Shown piece after piece: positions 17,772 through 29,227 of a DNA stretch of 64,000 nucleotides. The stretch lies in contig NZ_JOEM01000004.1 of the NCBI RefSeq assembly GCF_000718135.1, positions 62,001 to 126,000 on the forward strand, given 5' to 3'. Numbering within the stretch: position 1 is the stretch's first letter; each line of letters begins with the position of its first letter. Under the pieces are notes generated by a model. That model made no database searches and had not been told where the DNA came from. It saw only the letters and a program-made list of their open reading frames with translations. Both the position numbers and the translations under genes were made by a program. The DNA is from Streptomyces cyaneofuscatus (GTDB lineage: Bacteria > Actinomycetota > Actinomycetes > Streptomycetales > Streptomycetaceae).

Positions 17772-19004
17772 TCAGTCCACAAGGTCCCGCACCACCGCGT
17801 CGGCCAGGAGCCGCCCGCGCAGGGTGAGGACCGCGCGGCCCTCCTCGTACGGGACCGGGTCGAGCAGTCCGTCGGTCAGTGCGCGGCGGGAGGCGGCGAG
17901 GCCGTCGGGTTTGAGCAGGTCCAGCGGGCAGCCCTCACGGAGCCGGAGCTCCAGCAGGATGCGCTCGACCCGGCGGTCCTCCTCGGCGAGGATCTCCCGC
18001 CCGGCGCCCGGTGAGCGGCCCTCGGAGAGCGCCTGGGCGTACGCGCCCGGGTGCTTCACGTTCCACCAGCGGACGCCGCCGACATGGCTGTGGGCGCCGG
18101 GGCCCGCGCCCCACCAGTCGGCGCCGCGCCAGTACAGCTCGTTGTGGAGGCAGCGGCCGGCCTCGGTGGTGGCCCAGTTGGAGACCTCGTACCAGTCGAA
18201 CCCGGCGGCGGCGAAGGCCTCGTCAGCGATCAGGTAGCGGTCGGCGTGGGCGTCGTCGTCGGTCATGGGGATCTCTCCGCGCCGGATGCGGCGGGCGAGC
18301 TGGGTGCCCTCCTCGACGATGAGCGCGTAGGCGGAGATGTGGTCAGGGCCCGCGCCGATCGCCGCGTCCAGGGTGGACCGCCAGTCGTCGTCGGACTCGC
18401 CGGGGGTGCCGTAGATCAGGTCCAGGTTGACGTGGTCGAAGCCCGCCGCCCGGGCCTCGGCGACGCAGGCCTCGGGGCGGCCGGGGGTGTGCGTGCGGTC
18501 CAGGATCTTCAGGACGTGCTGCTTGGCGCTCTGCATGCCGAAGGAGACCCGGTTGAAGCCGCCTTCGCGCAGGGCGGTGAGGTAGGCCGGGTCGACGGAC
18601 TCCGGGTTCGCCTCGGTGGTGATCTCGGCGTCCTCCGCGAGGCCGAACTCCTCCTTGATCGATGCCAGCATCGTCACGAGATCGGCGGCAGGGAGCAGGG
18701 TCGGGGTCCCGCCGCCGACGAAGACCGTACGGACCGGGCGGGGGTCGTCGCCGAGGACCTTGCGGGCCTGGCGGACCTCCTCGATCAGGTGGGCGGCGTA
18801 GTTGTCGCGGGAGGCCAGAGCGCCACCGGAGCCGCGCAGCTCGGTGGCGGTGTAGGTGTTGAAGTCGCAGTAGCCGCAGCGGGTGGCGCAGTACGGGACG
18901 TGCAGGTAGAAGCCGAGCGGGCGGTCGGCCGCGCCTTCCAGGGCATGGCGGGGCAGCGCCCCGTCGTCGGGTACGGGCTCACCATCGGGCAGTACGGAAG
19001 GCAT
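17772..19004 (-). CDS. hemW: Radical SAM protein HemW (heme chaperone)
   Basis: A ~410-residue radical SAM enzyme-like protein. The cluster motif CATRCGYC (Cx3Cx2C) is near residue 43 in FYLHVPYCATRCGYCDFNTY. It is followed by VFVGGGTPTLL, EANPESVD, RVSFGMQS and LDLIYGTPGE, all HemN/HemW features. The C-terminal HemN domain is present. HemW is thought to insert heme rather than oxidise coproporphyrinogen. The start is either ATG 19004 (MPSVLPDG, chosen) or ATG 19013; neither has a clear ribosome site. Confidence 0.88.
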   Translation of the reverse strand: MPSVLPDGEPVPDDGALPRHALEGAADRPLGFYLHVPYCATRCGYCDFNTYTATELRGSGGALASRDNYAAHLIEEVRQARKVLGDDPRPVRTVFVGGGTPTLLPAADLVTMLASIKEEFGLAEDAEITTEANPESVDPAYLTALREGGFNRVSFGMQSAKQHVLKILDRTHTPGRPEACVAEARAAGFDHVNLDLIYGTPGESDDDWRSTLDAAIGAGPDHISAYALIVEEGTQLARRIRRGEIPMTDDDAHADRYLIADEAFAAAGFDWYEVSNWATTEAGRCLHNELYWRGADWWGAGPGAHSHVGGVRWWNVKHPGAYAQALSEGRSPGAGREILAEEDRRVERILLELRLREGCPLDLLKPDGLAASRRALTDGLLDPVPYEEGRAVLTLRGRLLADAVVRDLVD

Positions 19005-19046
19005 ACCGACCATTGTCGCTCGCGCCGGAGGCTTCCCCGACCGGCC

Positions 19047-21029
19047 TCAGTCCGCGTGGAGCACCAGCAGGGCCACGTCGTCGTCCGGCGGCTGCTCGGC
19101 GAACTCGTGGACCGCTCGCCGGATCCGCTCGGCCGTCGCGTCGGCGGGCAGCCCGGCGCACCCGGCCAGCACCCGGGCCAGCCCGTCCCCGTCGTCGAAC
19201 ATCAGCGGGCCCGACCGCCGCTCGGTCACCCCGTCCGTGACGCAGAGGAGGGTGTCCCCGGGCGCGAGGTCGAAGACCTGGCTCTCGTACGCCACGTCCT
19301 CCACAACCCCGAGCAGGACCTGCGGCTCGGCCGCCGGGCGTACGGAGCCGTCGGGGCGCAGCAGCAGCGGCAGCGGGTGGCCCGCGCTGGCCACCGTGCA
19401 GCGGACGCCGCCGCCGGGGAGCGGGACGACCTCCCCGTACAGCAGGGAGAGGAAGCGGGACTGGGAGCCGTCGTGGAGCTGCTGGCCCCCGGCGGCGGCG
19501 ACCATCAGGGCGGCGGCCTCGGCGGCCTCCATGGCGTCGTCCAGGAGGAGGCGGTTGAGCCGGTCCAGGACCTCGCCGACGCCGAAGCCCTCACGGGAGA
19601 GCAGGCGGAGCCAGGGGCGGGCGAGGCCGGTAACGACGGCGGCCTCGGGTCCTGAGCCCTGGACGTCGCCGAGGACGAAGCACCAGCGGTCGCCGGGGCA
19701 CGGGAAGATGTCGTAGAAGTCACCTCCCACGACGCCGTCGTCGCTCGGTTCGTATACGAGGGCGCTGGTGACGCCGGGGATCTCCGCGACCTTGCTGGGG
19801 AGCAGGCCGCGCTGGAGGATCCGGCTGATGGTGGCCTGCCGGGTATAGGCGCGGGCGGCGCCGACGGCGAGGCCGAGACGGCGTACGAAGTCCTCGATGA
19901 GCGAGGCGACGGCGTCCGGCACCTGGGCGACGCCCTCCCGGCCGACGAGCACGGTGCCGAGCGCCCGGCCGGCCGCCGTGATCCGGAAGGCGAGGGCGGC
20001 GCCGTCGCGAGCGCCGGGCTGCGGAGCCCCATCCGCGGGCGGGTGCTCTTCCGCGGGGTGCGCGGGCCATGGCACGGGGACGGATACGGGGCCGGAGCCG
20101 ACGCCGGCCGGGAGGCGCAGCGGCTCCCGCTCCAGGGCGGTGCGCAGGGGCTCCGTACCGGTCTCGTCGCTGTGCCAGACCCGGGCCAGCCGGGGTTCGG
20201 CCCCCGGTCCCCCGCCCTCGGCCTCCAGCCAGATCGCGCACCAGTCGGCGAGCCGGGGCACCAGCAGCTGGCCCGCTATGGCGGCCACCAGGTCCTCGTC
20301 GAGCTGCCCGGCGAGCAGGTCGGACGCCTCGGCCAGGAAGGCGGGGGCGCCCCGGCTGTCCCAGACCGCGTCGTCGCGTTCGGTGCGCCGGGCGGCGGGG
20401 GCGAGGATCTCGGCGGCACGCAGGCCGCGCCGGAGGGAGTCCTGGTCGGGCGGAGCGGCCGGGCCGCTCCAGTCGTCGACGGGGAGGCGGGCCCAGACGG
20501 TCTTGAGGCCGGTGCGGTAGGTGATGCCCCAGGACTCGGCGAGGGTGGCGACGAGCTGGAGGCCCCGGCCGTACTCGGCGGGGTCGGGGAGGCCCGCGGG
20601 TTCCTCGGTCTCCGTACGCGTACGGCCGGGCTCCCCGGGCTCGTCGGCGCCGACCGGGCGGGCCGGGTGGTGGTCGGTGACCTCCAGGACCAGGGCGGCC
20701 GAGGGCTCGTCGCCGCCCTCCTCCTCCAGCCGGAGGACCAGGTCGACCGTGGTCCCGGCGTGCACGACGGCGTTGGTGACCAGCTCGTTGGTGACGGTCA
20801 CGGCGTCGTCGGCGAGCCGGTCGCTGAAGCCCACGGCGGCGGGCACCCCGAGCCCGGTCCACTCCGCGAGCGCCGCCCGCACGAACCGGCGGGCGGCGGA
20901 CGGGGCGAGCGGTATTCCGGGCAGGCTGGTGCGGCTGGCCAGGCGCGGGCCGTGCGCGTACCCGGCACGGGAGGCGCCGGGGCTCTGCACGGTGTCCCGC
21001 TGGTCCCGCTGCAAGGGGATGGGTGCCAC
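19047..21029 (-). CDS. SpoIIE-family PP2C phosphatase with HATPase and GAF-like domains
   Basis: A 660-residue signalling protein. An N-terminal anti-sigma-factor-like HATPase domain (ELVTNAVVHAG, residues ~75-165) is followed by a GAF-like segment (~240-400) and a C-terminal SpoIIE phosphatase domain. The latter has GGDFYDIFPCPGDRWCFVLGD, then SAGHPLPLLL and CVTDGVTERR. Such multi-domain proteins set partner-switching circuits that free alternative sigma factors in Streptomyces. GTG 21029 is preceded by GGAGGAG seven bases upstream. No sigma or anti-sigma partner gene is adjacent. Confidence 0.87.
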   Translation of the reverse strand: MAPIPLQRDQRDTVQSPGASRAGYAHGPRLASRTSLPGIPLAPSAARRFVRAALAEWTGLGVPAAVGFSDRLADDAVTVTNELVTNAVVHAGTTVDLVLRLEEEGGDEPSAALVLEVTDHHPARPVGADEPGEPGRTRTETEEPAGLPDPAEYGRGLQLVATLAESWGITYRTGLKTVWARLPVDDWSGPAAPPDQDSLRRGLRAAEILAPAARRTERDDAVWDSRGAPAFLAEASDLLAGQLDEDLVAAIAGQLLVPRLADWCAIWLEAEGGGPGAEPRLARVWHSDETGTEPLRTALEREPLRLPAGVGSGPVSVPVPWPAHPAEEHPPADGAPQPGARDGAALAFRITAAGRALGTVLVGREGVAQVPDAVASLIEDFVRRLGLAVGAARAYTRQATISRILQRGLLPSKVAEIPGVTSALVYEPSDDGVVGGDFYDIFPCPGDRWCFVLGDVQGSGPEAAVVTGLARPWLRLLSREGFGVGEVLDRLNRLLLDDAMEAAEAAALMVAAAGGQQLHDGSQSRFLSLLYGEVVPLPGGGVRCTVASAGHPLPLLLRPDGSVRPAAEPQVLLGVVEDVAYESQVFDLAPGDTLLCVTDGVTERRSGPLMFDDGDGLARVLAGCAGLPADATAERIRRAVHEFAEQPPDDDVALLVLHAD

Positions 21030-21447
21030 GGTGCGGCTCCTCCGGGTCCGATGATTCCGACAGAGTGACAGACCGGACGCGCCCATAAGCACCGAGTTAC
21101 CGAAGTGGGCAGAAAATCGAGCAGTTCGAACCCAAGGCTTCGGAAAACGCCCGGCAGCGGACCCCTGTGGCGGCGCGAGAGGGTGTACGGGTTTGCATCT
21201 GCCGTAACGGCACATCCGGGACGTCCTCACGGCGGACACGGGGACCGCCGGCGACGACCGGGGTGACCTGCATGGAACTGGCCGAACAGCTCGCGGCCTC
21301 GCGGCCCAGGACGCACCCACTGCCTGAACCAGGGGCCGGCAGACGGCCAGGCCGGGAGCGGTGAGACCGGATTCCGTCGCGGCGATGAGCCTGCGGGCGT
21401 CCGCGGGTCTACCCCTGGAGAGACGACCGACTCACCAGGAGCACGCC
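21030..21447. other. Intergenic region between divergent genes, no gene seen
   Basis: 418 bases between the SpoIIE-type phosphatase and the reductase gene. Short open frames here lack ribosome sites and recognisable motifs. It must contain both promoters, but I cannot place them with confidence. Confidence 0.4.
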
Positions 21448-22086
21448 ATGGGCCTCATCCACATCGAGCTGTTCGCGACCCTCGACCTCGTCGGGCAGGC
21501 GCCCGGCGGACCCGACGAGGACCCGGCGGGGTTCCCGTTCGGCGGCTGGCAGGCGCCCCTGCTGGACCGGATCACCGGGGCGCAGGTCGGTGGAGCGTAC
21601 GAGGGCACGGACGCCCTCCTGCTCGGCCGGCGGACGTACGACATCTTCGCCGCCTACTGGCCTCACCAGGAGGGCGGCGAGGACGACGAGATCGCCACGC
21701 TCTTCAACAGCGTCCCGAAGTACGTGGCCTCCCGCGGCGGGCCCGACCTCGCGTGGGCCGGGTCGACGCTGCTCGGCCCGGACCTGGCCGCCTCGGTGCG
21801 CGAGATCCGTGACCGGCACGAACACGTGAAAGTCGTCGGGAGCCTGGACCTCGTGCAGACCCTCCTGCGCGAGAAGCTGTTCGACCGTCTCGACCTCTGG
21901 CTGCACCCCATCGTGCTCGGCGTCGGGAAGAAGGTGTTCGACGGAGGCGAGGTGCCCACCAACCTCACCCTCCTCGCCCCGCCGGCAGCCGGCCCGAAGG
22001 GCACGGTGTACCTGCGGTACGGGCTGGCCGACGGCACTCCCGCGACGGGGGACATGAGCGCACCGGACCATGGCGCCGGAAGCTAG
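21448..22086 (+). CDS. Dihydrofolate reductase family protein (RibD C-terminal domain-like)
   Basis: A 212-residue standalone RibD-C/DHFR-like reductase. Typical blocks are IHIELFATLDLVGQAPG, GTDALLLGRRTYDIFAAYWP, SVPKYVASRG and LDLWLHPIVLGVGKKVF. Substrate unknown; members use NAD(P)H to reduce pteridine- or flavin-like compounds. ATG 21448 has CAGGAG upstream at good spacing. Monocistronic, ended by a strong hairpin. Confidence 0.85.
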   Translation: MGLIHIELFATLDLVGQAPGGPDEDPAGFPFGGWQAPLLDRITGAQVGGAYEGTDALLLGRRTYDIFAAYWPHQEGGEDDEIATLFNSVPKYVASRGGPDLAWAGSTLLGPDLAASVREIRDRHEHVKVVGSLDLVQTLLREKLFDRLDLWLHPIVLGVGKKVFDGGEVPTNLTLLAPPAAGPKGTVYLRYGLADGTPATGDMSAPDHGAGS

Positions 22087-22118
22087 CGTTCCCGGCCGGT
22101 CCACACAGGACCCGCACG

Positions 22119-22166
22119 GCGGACGGGGCGGCCGGACACCCGTCGGTGTCCGGCCGCCCCGTCCGC
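22119..22166. terminator. 22-bp bidirectional hairpin terminator
   Basis: Perfect 22-bp stem (22119-22140 with 22145-22166) and a four-base loop between the convergent reductase and acyl-CoA ligase genes. It probably serves both strands. Confidence 0.85.
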
Positions 22167-22193
22167 GTACACAAGGCGCTTCGGCCCCTCGCG

Positions 22194-24083
<1,890 letters not shown>

Positions 24084-24290
24084 GACGTCCTCCGGGCCTG
24101 CGGCATTGCTACGACCGGCTTCTTTGATACTGCGACTACTGCGACTGAGCGCCGCTGTCCTGTGCTGCTGTCCTGCTGCGCAACCTGCTTGTTCGGCTTG
24201 TTTAACTGGCGAGTAACCATCGATGCGTGATCAGAGTAGAGCGCACGCGTCCGCCACGTAAGAGGCAACGAGCCGCCGCTTTCATAACGA

Positions 24291-24332
24291 AAGGGCCCTC
24301 ACATCGCACGTTACTGCGGTGTGAGGGCCCTT
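24291..24332 (-). terminator. Hairpin terminator after lepA
   Basis: AAGGGCCCTCACA (24291-24303) pairs perfectly with 24320-24332, and the inner bases extend the stem. It lies 55 bases past the lepA stop. The rest of the 304-base gap at 24084-24387 holds no gene and should contain the promoter of the acyl-CoA ligase. Confidence 0.8.
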
Positions 24333-24387
24333 CGGACGACTCATCGGCGAGCGTCGGCCTGATCGTCGGCGGGCGTCGGCGCGGAGG

Positions 24388-26262
24388 CTACTTCTTGCCC
24401 TTGCTCTCCCCGGCGGACTCGTCGGTCGACAGCACCGAGATGAAGGCGTCCTGCGGGACCTCCACGTTGCCGACCATCTTCATCCGCTTCTTGCCCTCCT
24501 TCTGCTTCTCCAGCAGCTTCCGCTTACGGGAGATGTCACCGCCGTAGCACTTGGCGAGGACGTCCTTGCGGATGGCGCGGACCGTCTCACGGGCGATGAC
24601 CCGGGCGCCGATGGCCGCCTGGATCGGCACCTCGAAGTTCTGCCGCGGGATGAGCTTCTGCAGCTTGGCGACGAGCCGGACGCCGTACGCGTACGCCTTG
24701 TCCTTGTGGGTGACCGCGGAGAACGCGTCCACCTTGTCGCCGTGCAGCAGGATGTCGACCTTGACGAGCTGGGCCGACTGCTCGCCGGTGGGCTCGTAGT
24801 CGAGGGAGGCGTAACCGCGGGTCTTGGACTTCAGCTGGTCGAAGAAGTCGAAGACGATCTCGGCGAGGGGCAGGGTGTAGCGGATCTCGACCCGGTCCTC
24901 GGAGAGGTAGTCCATGCCGAGCAGGGTGCCGCGCCGGCCCTGGCAGAGCTCCATGATCGCGCCGATGAACTCGCTGGGGGCCAGCACCGTGGCGCGGACG
25001 ACCGGCTCGTGCACCTTGTCGATCTTGCCTTCGGGGAACTCGCTCGGGTTGGTGACGACGTGCTCGCTGCCGTCCTCCATCTCGACCCGGTAGACCACGT
25101 TGGGCGCGGTGGCGATGAGGTCGAGGCCGAACTCGCGCTCCAGCCGCTCACGGACCACGTCCAGGTGGAGCAGGCCGAGGAAGCCGACGCGGAAGCCGAA
25201 GCCGAGCGCGGCGGAGGTCTCCGGCTCGTAGACCAGGGCGGCGTCGTTGAGCTGGAGCTTGTCCAGCGCCTCGCGCAGGTCCGGGTAGTCCGATCCGTCC
25301 AGCGGGTAGAGCCCCGAGAACACCATCGGCTTGGGGTCCTTGTAGCCGCCCAGCGCCTCGGTCGCCCCGTTGTGCAGGGAGGTGATCGTGTCACCGACCT
25401 TGGACTGCCGCACGTCCTTCACGCCGGTGATGATGTAGCCGACCTCGCCCACGCCGATGCCGTCGGCCGGGGTCATCTCCGGGGAGGACACCCCGATCTC
25501 CAGCAGCTCGTGGGTGGCGCCGGTCGACATCATGCGGATGCGCTCGCGCTTGTTGAGCTGTCCGTCGATGACACGGACGTACGTCACGACACCGCGGTAC
25601 GAGTCGTAGACCGAGTCGAAGATCATCGCGCGGGCGGGGGCGTCCGCGACGCCGACCGGGGCGGGCACGTCCCGCACGACCCGGTCGAGCAGCGCGTCCA
25701 CGCCGACACCGGTCTTGGCGGAGACCTTCAGCACGTCCTCCGGCTGGCAGCCGATGAGGTTGGCCAGCTCCTCGGAGAACTTCTCCGGCTGCGCGGCGGG
25801 CAGGTCGATCTTGTTGAGCACCGGGACGATGGTGAGGTCGTTCTCCATCGCCAGATAGAGGTTGGCCAGCGTCTGGGCCTCGATGCCCTGCGCGGCGTCG
25901 ACCAGCAGGACCGTGCCCTCGCAGGCCGCGAGCGAACGCGAGACCTCGTAGGTGAAGTCCACGTGGCCCGGGGTGTCGATCATGTTGAGGACGTGGGTGG
26001 TCCCGGTGTCCTCGCCCGTGTTGGGCGCCCAGGGCAGCCGGACCGCCTGGGACTTGATGGTGATGCCGCGCTCGCGCTCGATGTCCATCCGGTCGAGGTA
26101 CTGAGCACGCATCTGCCGCTGGTCGACCACTCCGGTCAGCTGAAGCATCCGGTCGGCAAGGGTCGACTTGCCGTGGTCGATATGCGCGATGATGCAGAAA
26201 TTGCGGATCAGCGCCGGGTCGGTACGGCTCGGCTCGGGCACGTTGGAAGGAGTCGCGGGCAC
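24388..26262 (-). CDS. lepA: Translation elongation factor 4 (LepA)
   Basis: A 624-residue translational GTPase. G1 is AHIDHGKST, the switch region is [13 protein letters not shown]3 is DTPGHVDF, and G4 is NKIDLP. The LepA-specific C-terminal domain ends with [25 protein letters not shown]. It acts on ribosome biogenesis/translocation. Divergent from rpsT, a pairing conserved in actinobacteria. The family's normal length supports ATG 26262. Confidence 0.97.
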   Translation of the reverse strand: MPATPSNVPEPSRTDPALIRNFCIIAHIDHGKSTLADRMLQLTGVVDQRQMRAQYLDRMDIERERGITIKSQAVRLPWAPNTGEDTGTTHVLNMIDTPGHVDFTYEVSRSLAACEGTVLLVDAAQGIEAQTLANLYLAMENDLTIVPVLNKIDLPAAQPEKFSEELANLIGCQPEDVLKVSAKTGVGVDALLDRVVRDVPAPVGVADAPARAMIFDSVYDSYRGVVTYVRVIDGQLNKRERIRMMSTGATHELLEIGVSSPEMTPADGIGVGEVGYIITGVKDVRQSKVGDTITSLHNGATEALGGYKDPKPMVFSGLYPLDGSDYPDLREALDKLQLNDAALVYEPETSAALGFGFRVGFLGLLHLDVVRERLEREFGLDLIATAPNVVYRVEMEDGSEHVVTNPSEFPEGKIDKVHEPVVRATVLAPSEFIGAIMELCQGRRGTLLGMDYLSEDRVEIRYTLPLAEIVFDFFDQLKSKTRGYASLDYEPTGEQSAQLVKVDILLHGDKVDAFSAVTHKDKAYAYGVRLVAKLQKLIPRQNFEVPIQAAIGARVIARETVRAIRKDVLAKCYGGDISRKRKLLEKQKEGKKRMKMVGNVEVPQDAFISVLSTDESAGESKGKK

Positions 26263-26383
26263 GCAGGGTCCTGATTCTTGAGACGCCGAACGCCGTGTCT
26301 CGGGTCGATGTCGGGTCGGTCGGATCGTCGGTCGGATCGATACGTAGGCTCCATCGTCCCACGCCTGCGGGACGGCGACCGGT

Positions 26384-26413
26384 TTGGGCCGGTCGGAGGG
26401 TGACTGCTAACGT
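26384..26413 (+). promoter_or_regulatory. Putative rpsT promoter
   Basis: TTGGGC (26384-26389), 18 bases, TAACGT (26408-26413), about 78 bases before the rpsT start. Spacing and -10 fit vegetative streptomycete promoters. No experiment supports it here. Confidence 0.45.
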
Positions 26414-26490
26414 GGACAGCTGTGCCTCGTGGCTCTCACGAGCGGCGTGGCTCACCTGGAAGATCCAACGAACCTGAAAAGGCTCTATTC

Positions 26491-26757
26491 GTGGCGAACA
26501 TCAAGTCCCAGATCAAGCGGAACAAGACCAACGAGAAGGCGCGCCTGCGCAACAAGGCCGTCAAGTCGTCGCTCAAGACCGCGATCCGCAAGGCCCGCGA
26601 GGCCGTCGTTGCCGGTGACGTCGAGAAGGCCACCACGGCCGTCCGCGACGCCTCCCGTCAGCTCGACAAGGCTGTCTCGAAGGGTGTCATCCACAAGAAC
26701 GCCGCCGCCAACAAGAAGTCGGCGCTGGCGTCCAAGGTTGCCTCCCTGCAGGCCTGA
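26491..26757 (+). CDS. rpsT: 30S ribosomal protein S20
   Basis: An 88-residue, Lys/Arg/Ala-rich all-helical protein that binds 16S r[23 protein letters not shown] at the N-terminus and [19 protein letters not shown] at the C-terminus are the family signature. The start is GTG 26491, with AAAAGG eight bases upstream. Followed by a hairpin terminator. Confidence 0.97.
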   Translation: MANIKSQIKRNKTNEKARLRNKAVKSSLKTAIRKAREAVVAGDVEKATTAVRDASRQLDKAVSKGVIHKNAAANKKSALASKVASLQA

Positions 26758-26892
26758 GCTTCTTCCCGAAGCTCACTGATGTGACCGCCGGAACGGACTC
26801 GACGGGCCCTCTCTCCCGCCCCTGACCGGCACCCCGCGCCGCACACCGAACCTGCGTTCGCCACGCGGGTGCGACGCACCAAGAGCGTGACC

Positions 26893-26941
26893 CGGAAGCC
26901 CCGGGCGCCGATCTCCCCAGATCAGCGCTGCGGGGCTTCCG
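26893..26941 (+). terminator. Hairpin terminator after rpsT
   Basis: CGGAAGCCCC (26893-26902) pairs with GGGGCTTCCG (26932-26941), and inner bases (GATCT/AGATC) extend the structure. It lies about 135 bases past the rpsT stop. Confidence 0.65.
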
Positions 26942-26952
26942 TGCGTTCGCTT

Positions 26953-27047
26953 CCAGCCCGTCCGGGGTATTTCCTTCCAGCCCGTCCGGGGTATTTCTGT
27001 CCAGCCCGTCCGGGGTATTTCTGTCCAGCCCGTCCGGCGTTTGAGGA
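26953..27047. repeat. Four 24-bp tandem repeats
   Basis: CCAGCCCGTCCGGGGTATTT begins at 26953, 26977, 27001 and 27025: four units of exactly 24 bases with one or two base changes. The last unit diverges into GGCGTTTGAGGACGG, a sequence type often scattered in Streptomyces intergenic DNA. There are no unique spacers, so it is not a CRISPR array. Confidence 0.85.
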
Positions 27048-27095
27048 CGGAACCGGTCACGACAGGGCCCCGCGCCCAGCAGTGAAACGTGAGGG

Positions 27096-28082
27096 CTACC
27101 GCCCCGCCCTCGCAGCCCGCGCCACCGCGACAACGGCCTTCTCCAGGGCGTACTCAGGATCGTCCCCCCCACCCTTCACCCCCGCATCCGCAGCCGCCAC
27201 GGCCCGCAGGGCCGAGGCCACCCCGTCCGGCGTCCACCCCCGCATCTGCTGCCGCACCCGGTCGATCTTCCACGGCGGCATCCCCAGCTCGCGGGCGAGA
27301 TCCGCCGGCCGCCCGCCCCGCGCGGAGGACAGCTTCCCGATCGCCCGCACCCCCTGCGCCAGCGCACTGGTGATCAGCACGGGCGCGACCCCGGTCGACA
27401 GCGACCACCGCAACGCCTCCAGCGCCTCCGCCGCCCGCCCCTCGACCGCCCGGTCGGCGACGGTGAACGACGACGCCTCCGCCCGCCCCGTGTAGTAGCG
27501 CCCGACGACCGCCTCGTCGATCGTCCCCTCGACATCCGCGATCAGCTGCGACACCGCACTGGCCAGCTCCCGCAGATCGCTGCCGATGGAGTCGACCAGC
27601 GCCTGGCACGCCTCCGGCGTCGCGGACCGCCCGTGGGTCCGGAACTCCGACCGTACGAAGGAGAGCCGCTCGGCCGGCTTGGTGGTCTTCGGGCAGGCGA
27701 CCTCCCGGGCCCCGGCCTTGCGCGCCGCGTCCAGCAGCCCCTTGCCCTTGGCTCCGCCCGCGTGCAGCAGGACGAGGGTGATCTCCTCGACCGGCGCCCC
27801 GAGATACGCCTTGACGTCCTTGACCGTGTCGGCCGCGAGGTCCTGCGCGTTGCGCACGATTACGACCTTGCGCTCGGCGAAGAGCGAGGGGCTGGTGAGC
27901 TCGGCGAGCGTGCCGGGCTGCAACTGGTCGGACGCCAGATCACGGACATCCGTATCGGCGTCGGCAGCGCGGGCCGCCGCCACCACCTGCTGCACCGCAC
28001 GGTCCAGGAGGAGGTCCTCCTGGCCCACGGCGAGGGTGAGGGGGGCGAGCGGATCGTCGGTGGAATTCTTCCTGGTGGCCAT
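27096..28082 (-). CDS. holA: DNA polymerase III delta subunit
   Basis: A 328-residue clamp-loader subunit. N-terminal PLTLAVGQEDLLLDRAVQQV and LFAERKVVIVRNAQ belong to the AAA+-like wrench domain. The C-terminal collar domain includes LEALRWSLSTGVAPVLITSALAQGVR and MPPWKIDRVRQQMRGWTP. It opens the beta clamp. ATG 28082 (MATRKNSTDD) gives the normal length; a six-residue longer start at 28100 is possible. Runs leftward, downstream of the comEC remnant, in the usual comEC-holA order. Confidence 0.92.
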   Translation of the reverse strand: MATRKNSTDDPLAPLTLAVGQEDLLLDRAVQQVVAAARAADADTDVRDLASDQLQPGTLAELTSPSLFAERKVVIVRNAQDLAADTVKDVKAYLGAPVEEITLVLLHAGGAKGKGLLDAARKAGAREVACPKTTKPAERLSFVRSEFRTHGRSATPEACQALVDSIGSDLRELASAVSQLIADVEGTIDEAVVGRYYTGRAEASSFTVADRAVEGRAAEALEALRWSLSTGVAPVLITSALAQGVRAIGKLSSARGGRPADLARELGMPPWKIDRVRQQMRGWTPDGVASALRAVAAADAGVKGGGDDPEYALEKAVVAVARAARAGR

Positions 28083-28165
28083 CGCGATCCAGCATCCCAT
28101 GACCCACTGACAGCCCGGCCGCCCCAGGGCGCCGGCCACAGGTGCCCGTACCGGAGAATGTCCGG

Positions 28166-28411
28166 GTGAGCGATGCGAGACATGTACTGGTGCTGCCCGA
28201 CCGCGACGCCGCGGAGGAGGTGGCCGGGGAGCTGGCGGACCGTTTCGGGGTCGCCGAGGAACCCCAGCTCGTACGCGACGCCCTGGCCGGCGAGGACGAC
28301 GCCGAGGACGCCCAGTGGCTGGTGGTCGTGGAGGATCCGGCCGGACGCCTGGACCCGGCCGCGCTCGACGCGTTCGCGGCGGAGTACGAGGGGTGGCTGG
28401 AGAAACCGTGA
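28166..28411 (+). CDS. Small hypothetical acidic protein
   Basis: An 81-residue, strongly acidic protein (VSDARHVLVLPDRDAAEEVA...). I recognise no named domain. The pattern of a beta strand, an acidic helix and WLVVVEDPAG suggests a small alpha/beta fold. GTG 28166 has GGAG about ten bases upstream; an earlier GTG at 28142 is possible. It lies divergent from holA and next to a pyridoxamine-oxidase-like gene. Confidence 0.65.
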   Translation: MSDARHVLVLPDRDAAEEVAGELADRFGVAEEPQLVRDALAGEDDAEDAQWLVVVEDPAGRLDPAALDAFAAEYEGWLEKP

Positions 28412-28492
28412 CGCCCCGGGCCCGCACGGGGCGAAAGGCCTAGGTCCGGCGGCCGACGCGCACCGCACCGGACGGCGGTTAGCGTGACGGCC

Positions 28493-28993
28493 ATGACCAC
28501 CACACACCCTCCGCGCAGCCCCGAACAGCGCCTGCGGGACACCCTCGACCGCCTCCGTGACGAGGTGGACGCCTGGGTGGCGACCGCCTCCCCGGACGGC
28601 ACCCCCTGTCTGGTGCCGCTGTCGTTCGTCTGGCACGGGGGCACCTTGCTGATGGCGACGCGGAGGACCAACCCGACGGCGGTCAACGTGACCCCCACCG
28701 GCATGATCAGGGTCACCCTCGGCCCCACCCGTGACGTGGTGCTCATCGAGGGAGAGGCCGAGATCATCGAGGGGACGGACCTCCCCACCGCCTCCGGGGA
28801 CGCGTTCGCGGCGAAGCTCACATGGGACCCGCGGAAGAACTCCCCGTGGGTGTACCTGCGCATCACTCCGCACACCGTCCGGGCCTGGCGGGAGGTGAAC
28901 GAGCTGGCCGACCGCGACCTGATGCGCGCCGGTACCTGGCTGGTCCCGCCCTCCTCCCTCTCCATCGCAGACCCGTCAGCCCTCCCCTCCTGA
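28493..28993 (+). CDS. Pyridoxamine 5'-phosphate oxidase family protein (split-barrel flavin/F420 fold)
   Basis: A 166-residue FMN-binding split-barrel protein. WVATASPDGTPCLVPLSFVWHGGTLLMAT, then TNPTAVNVTPTGMIRVTLGPTRDVVLIEGEAEII, are family blocks. Members bind FMN or F420 and reduce varied substrates; the true substrate is unknown. TAGCGT (28480-28485) just before the ATG suggests a leaderless start. Its 3' end overlaps the comEC remnant by 18 bases in convergent orientation. Confidence 0.82.
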   Translation: MTTTHPPRSPEQRLRDTLDRLRDEVDAWVATASPDGTPCLVPLSFVWHGGTLLMATRRTNPTAVNVTPTGMIRVTLGPTRDVVLIEGEAEIIEGTDLPTASGDAFAAKLTWDPRKNSPWVYLRITPHTVRAWREVNELADRDLMRAGTWLVPPSSLSIADPSALPS

Positions 28994-29227
28994 ACGGCCC
29001 ACCGCCCGCAGCTCCTTGCCCGCCCCCGTCACCGCGATGGCGCCGTCGGTGTCGGTCCGCAGGACCCGCGCCCCGGCGGCCCTGAGCGCCTCGACCGTAC
29101 GGGGTGCCGGGTGGCCGTACGGGTTGTCCGCGCCGCAGGAGATGAGCGCCAGCCTCGGCCGTACGCCGTCCAGCAGCCCCGCGTCCTGGAAGCCCGAGCC
29201 GTGGTGCCACACCTTCCTTGGAGCACA
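28976..29227 (-). pseudogene. comEC: ComEC/Rec2 C-terminal fragment, separated by prophage insertion
   Basis: The last ~84 codons of the competence-type DNA channel ComEC. Reading leftward: KVWHHGSGFQD (the HHGS of the MBL-fold domain), then RLALISCGADNPYGHPAPRT and RTDTDGAIAVT. Homology stops just upstream of the KV of this motif, and a TGA closes the frame at 29228-29230, where phage sequence begins. The N-terminal membrane part is not in the window and should lie beyond the right end of the prophage. Without excision no full ComEC can be made. Confidence 0.85.

Noticed and set aside
21167..21364. A 65-codon gene upstream of the reductase
   Set aside because: No ribosome site, no recognisable motif, odd composition (Arg/Pro/Gly) and no conserved position.
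24706..26274. A 522-codon rightward frame antisense to lepA
   Set aside because: Complement of a highly conserved gene; Val/Leu/Asp/Gly-rich shadow with no domain.
26953..27047. CRISPR array
   Set aside because: The repeats are directly tandem with a 24-base period and have no unique spacers or cas genes nearby.
28142..28165. Longer start (GTG 28142) for the small acidic protein
   Set aside because: The added residues are not followed by a better ribosome site; GTG 28166 has GGAG upstream. Not excluded.
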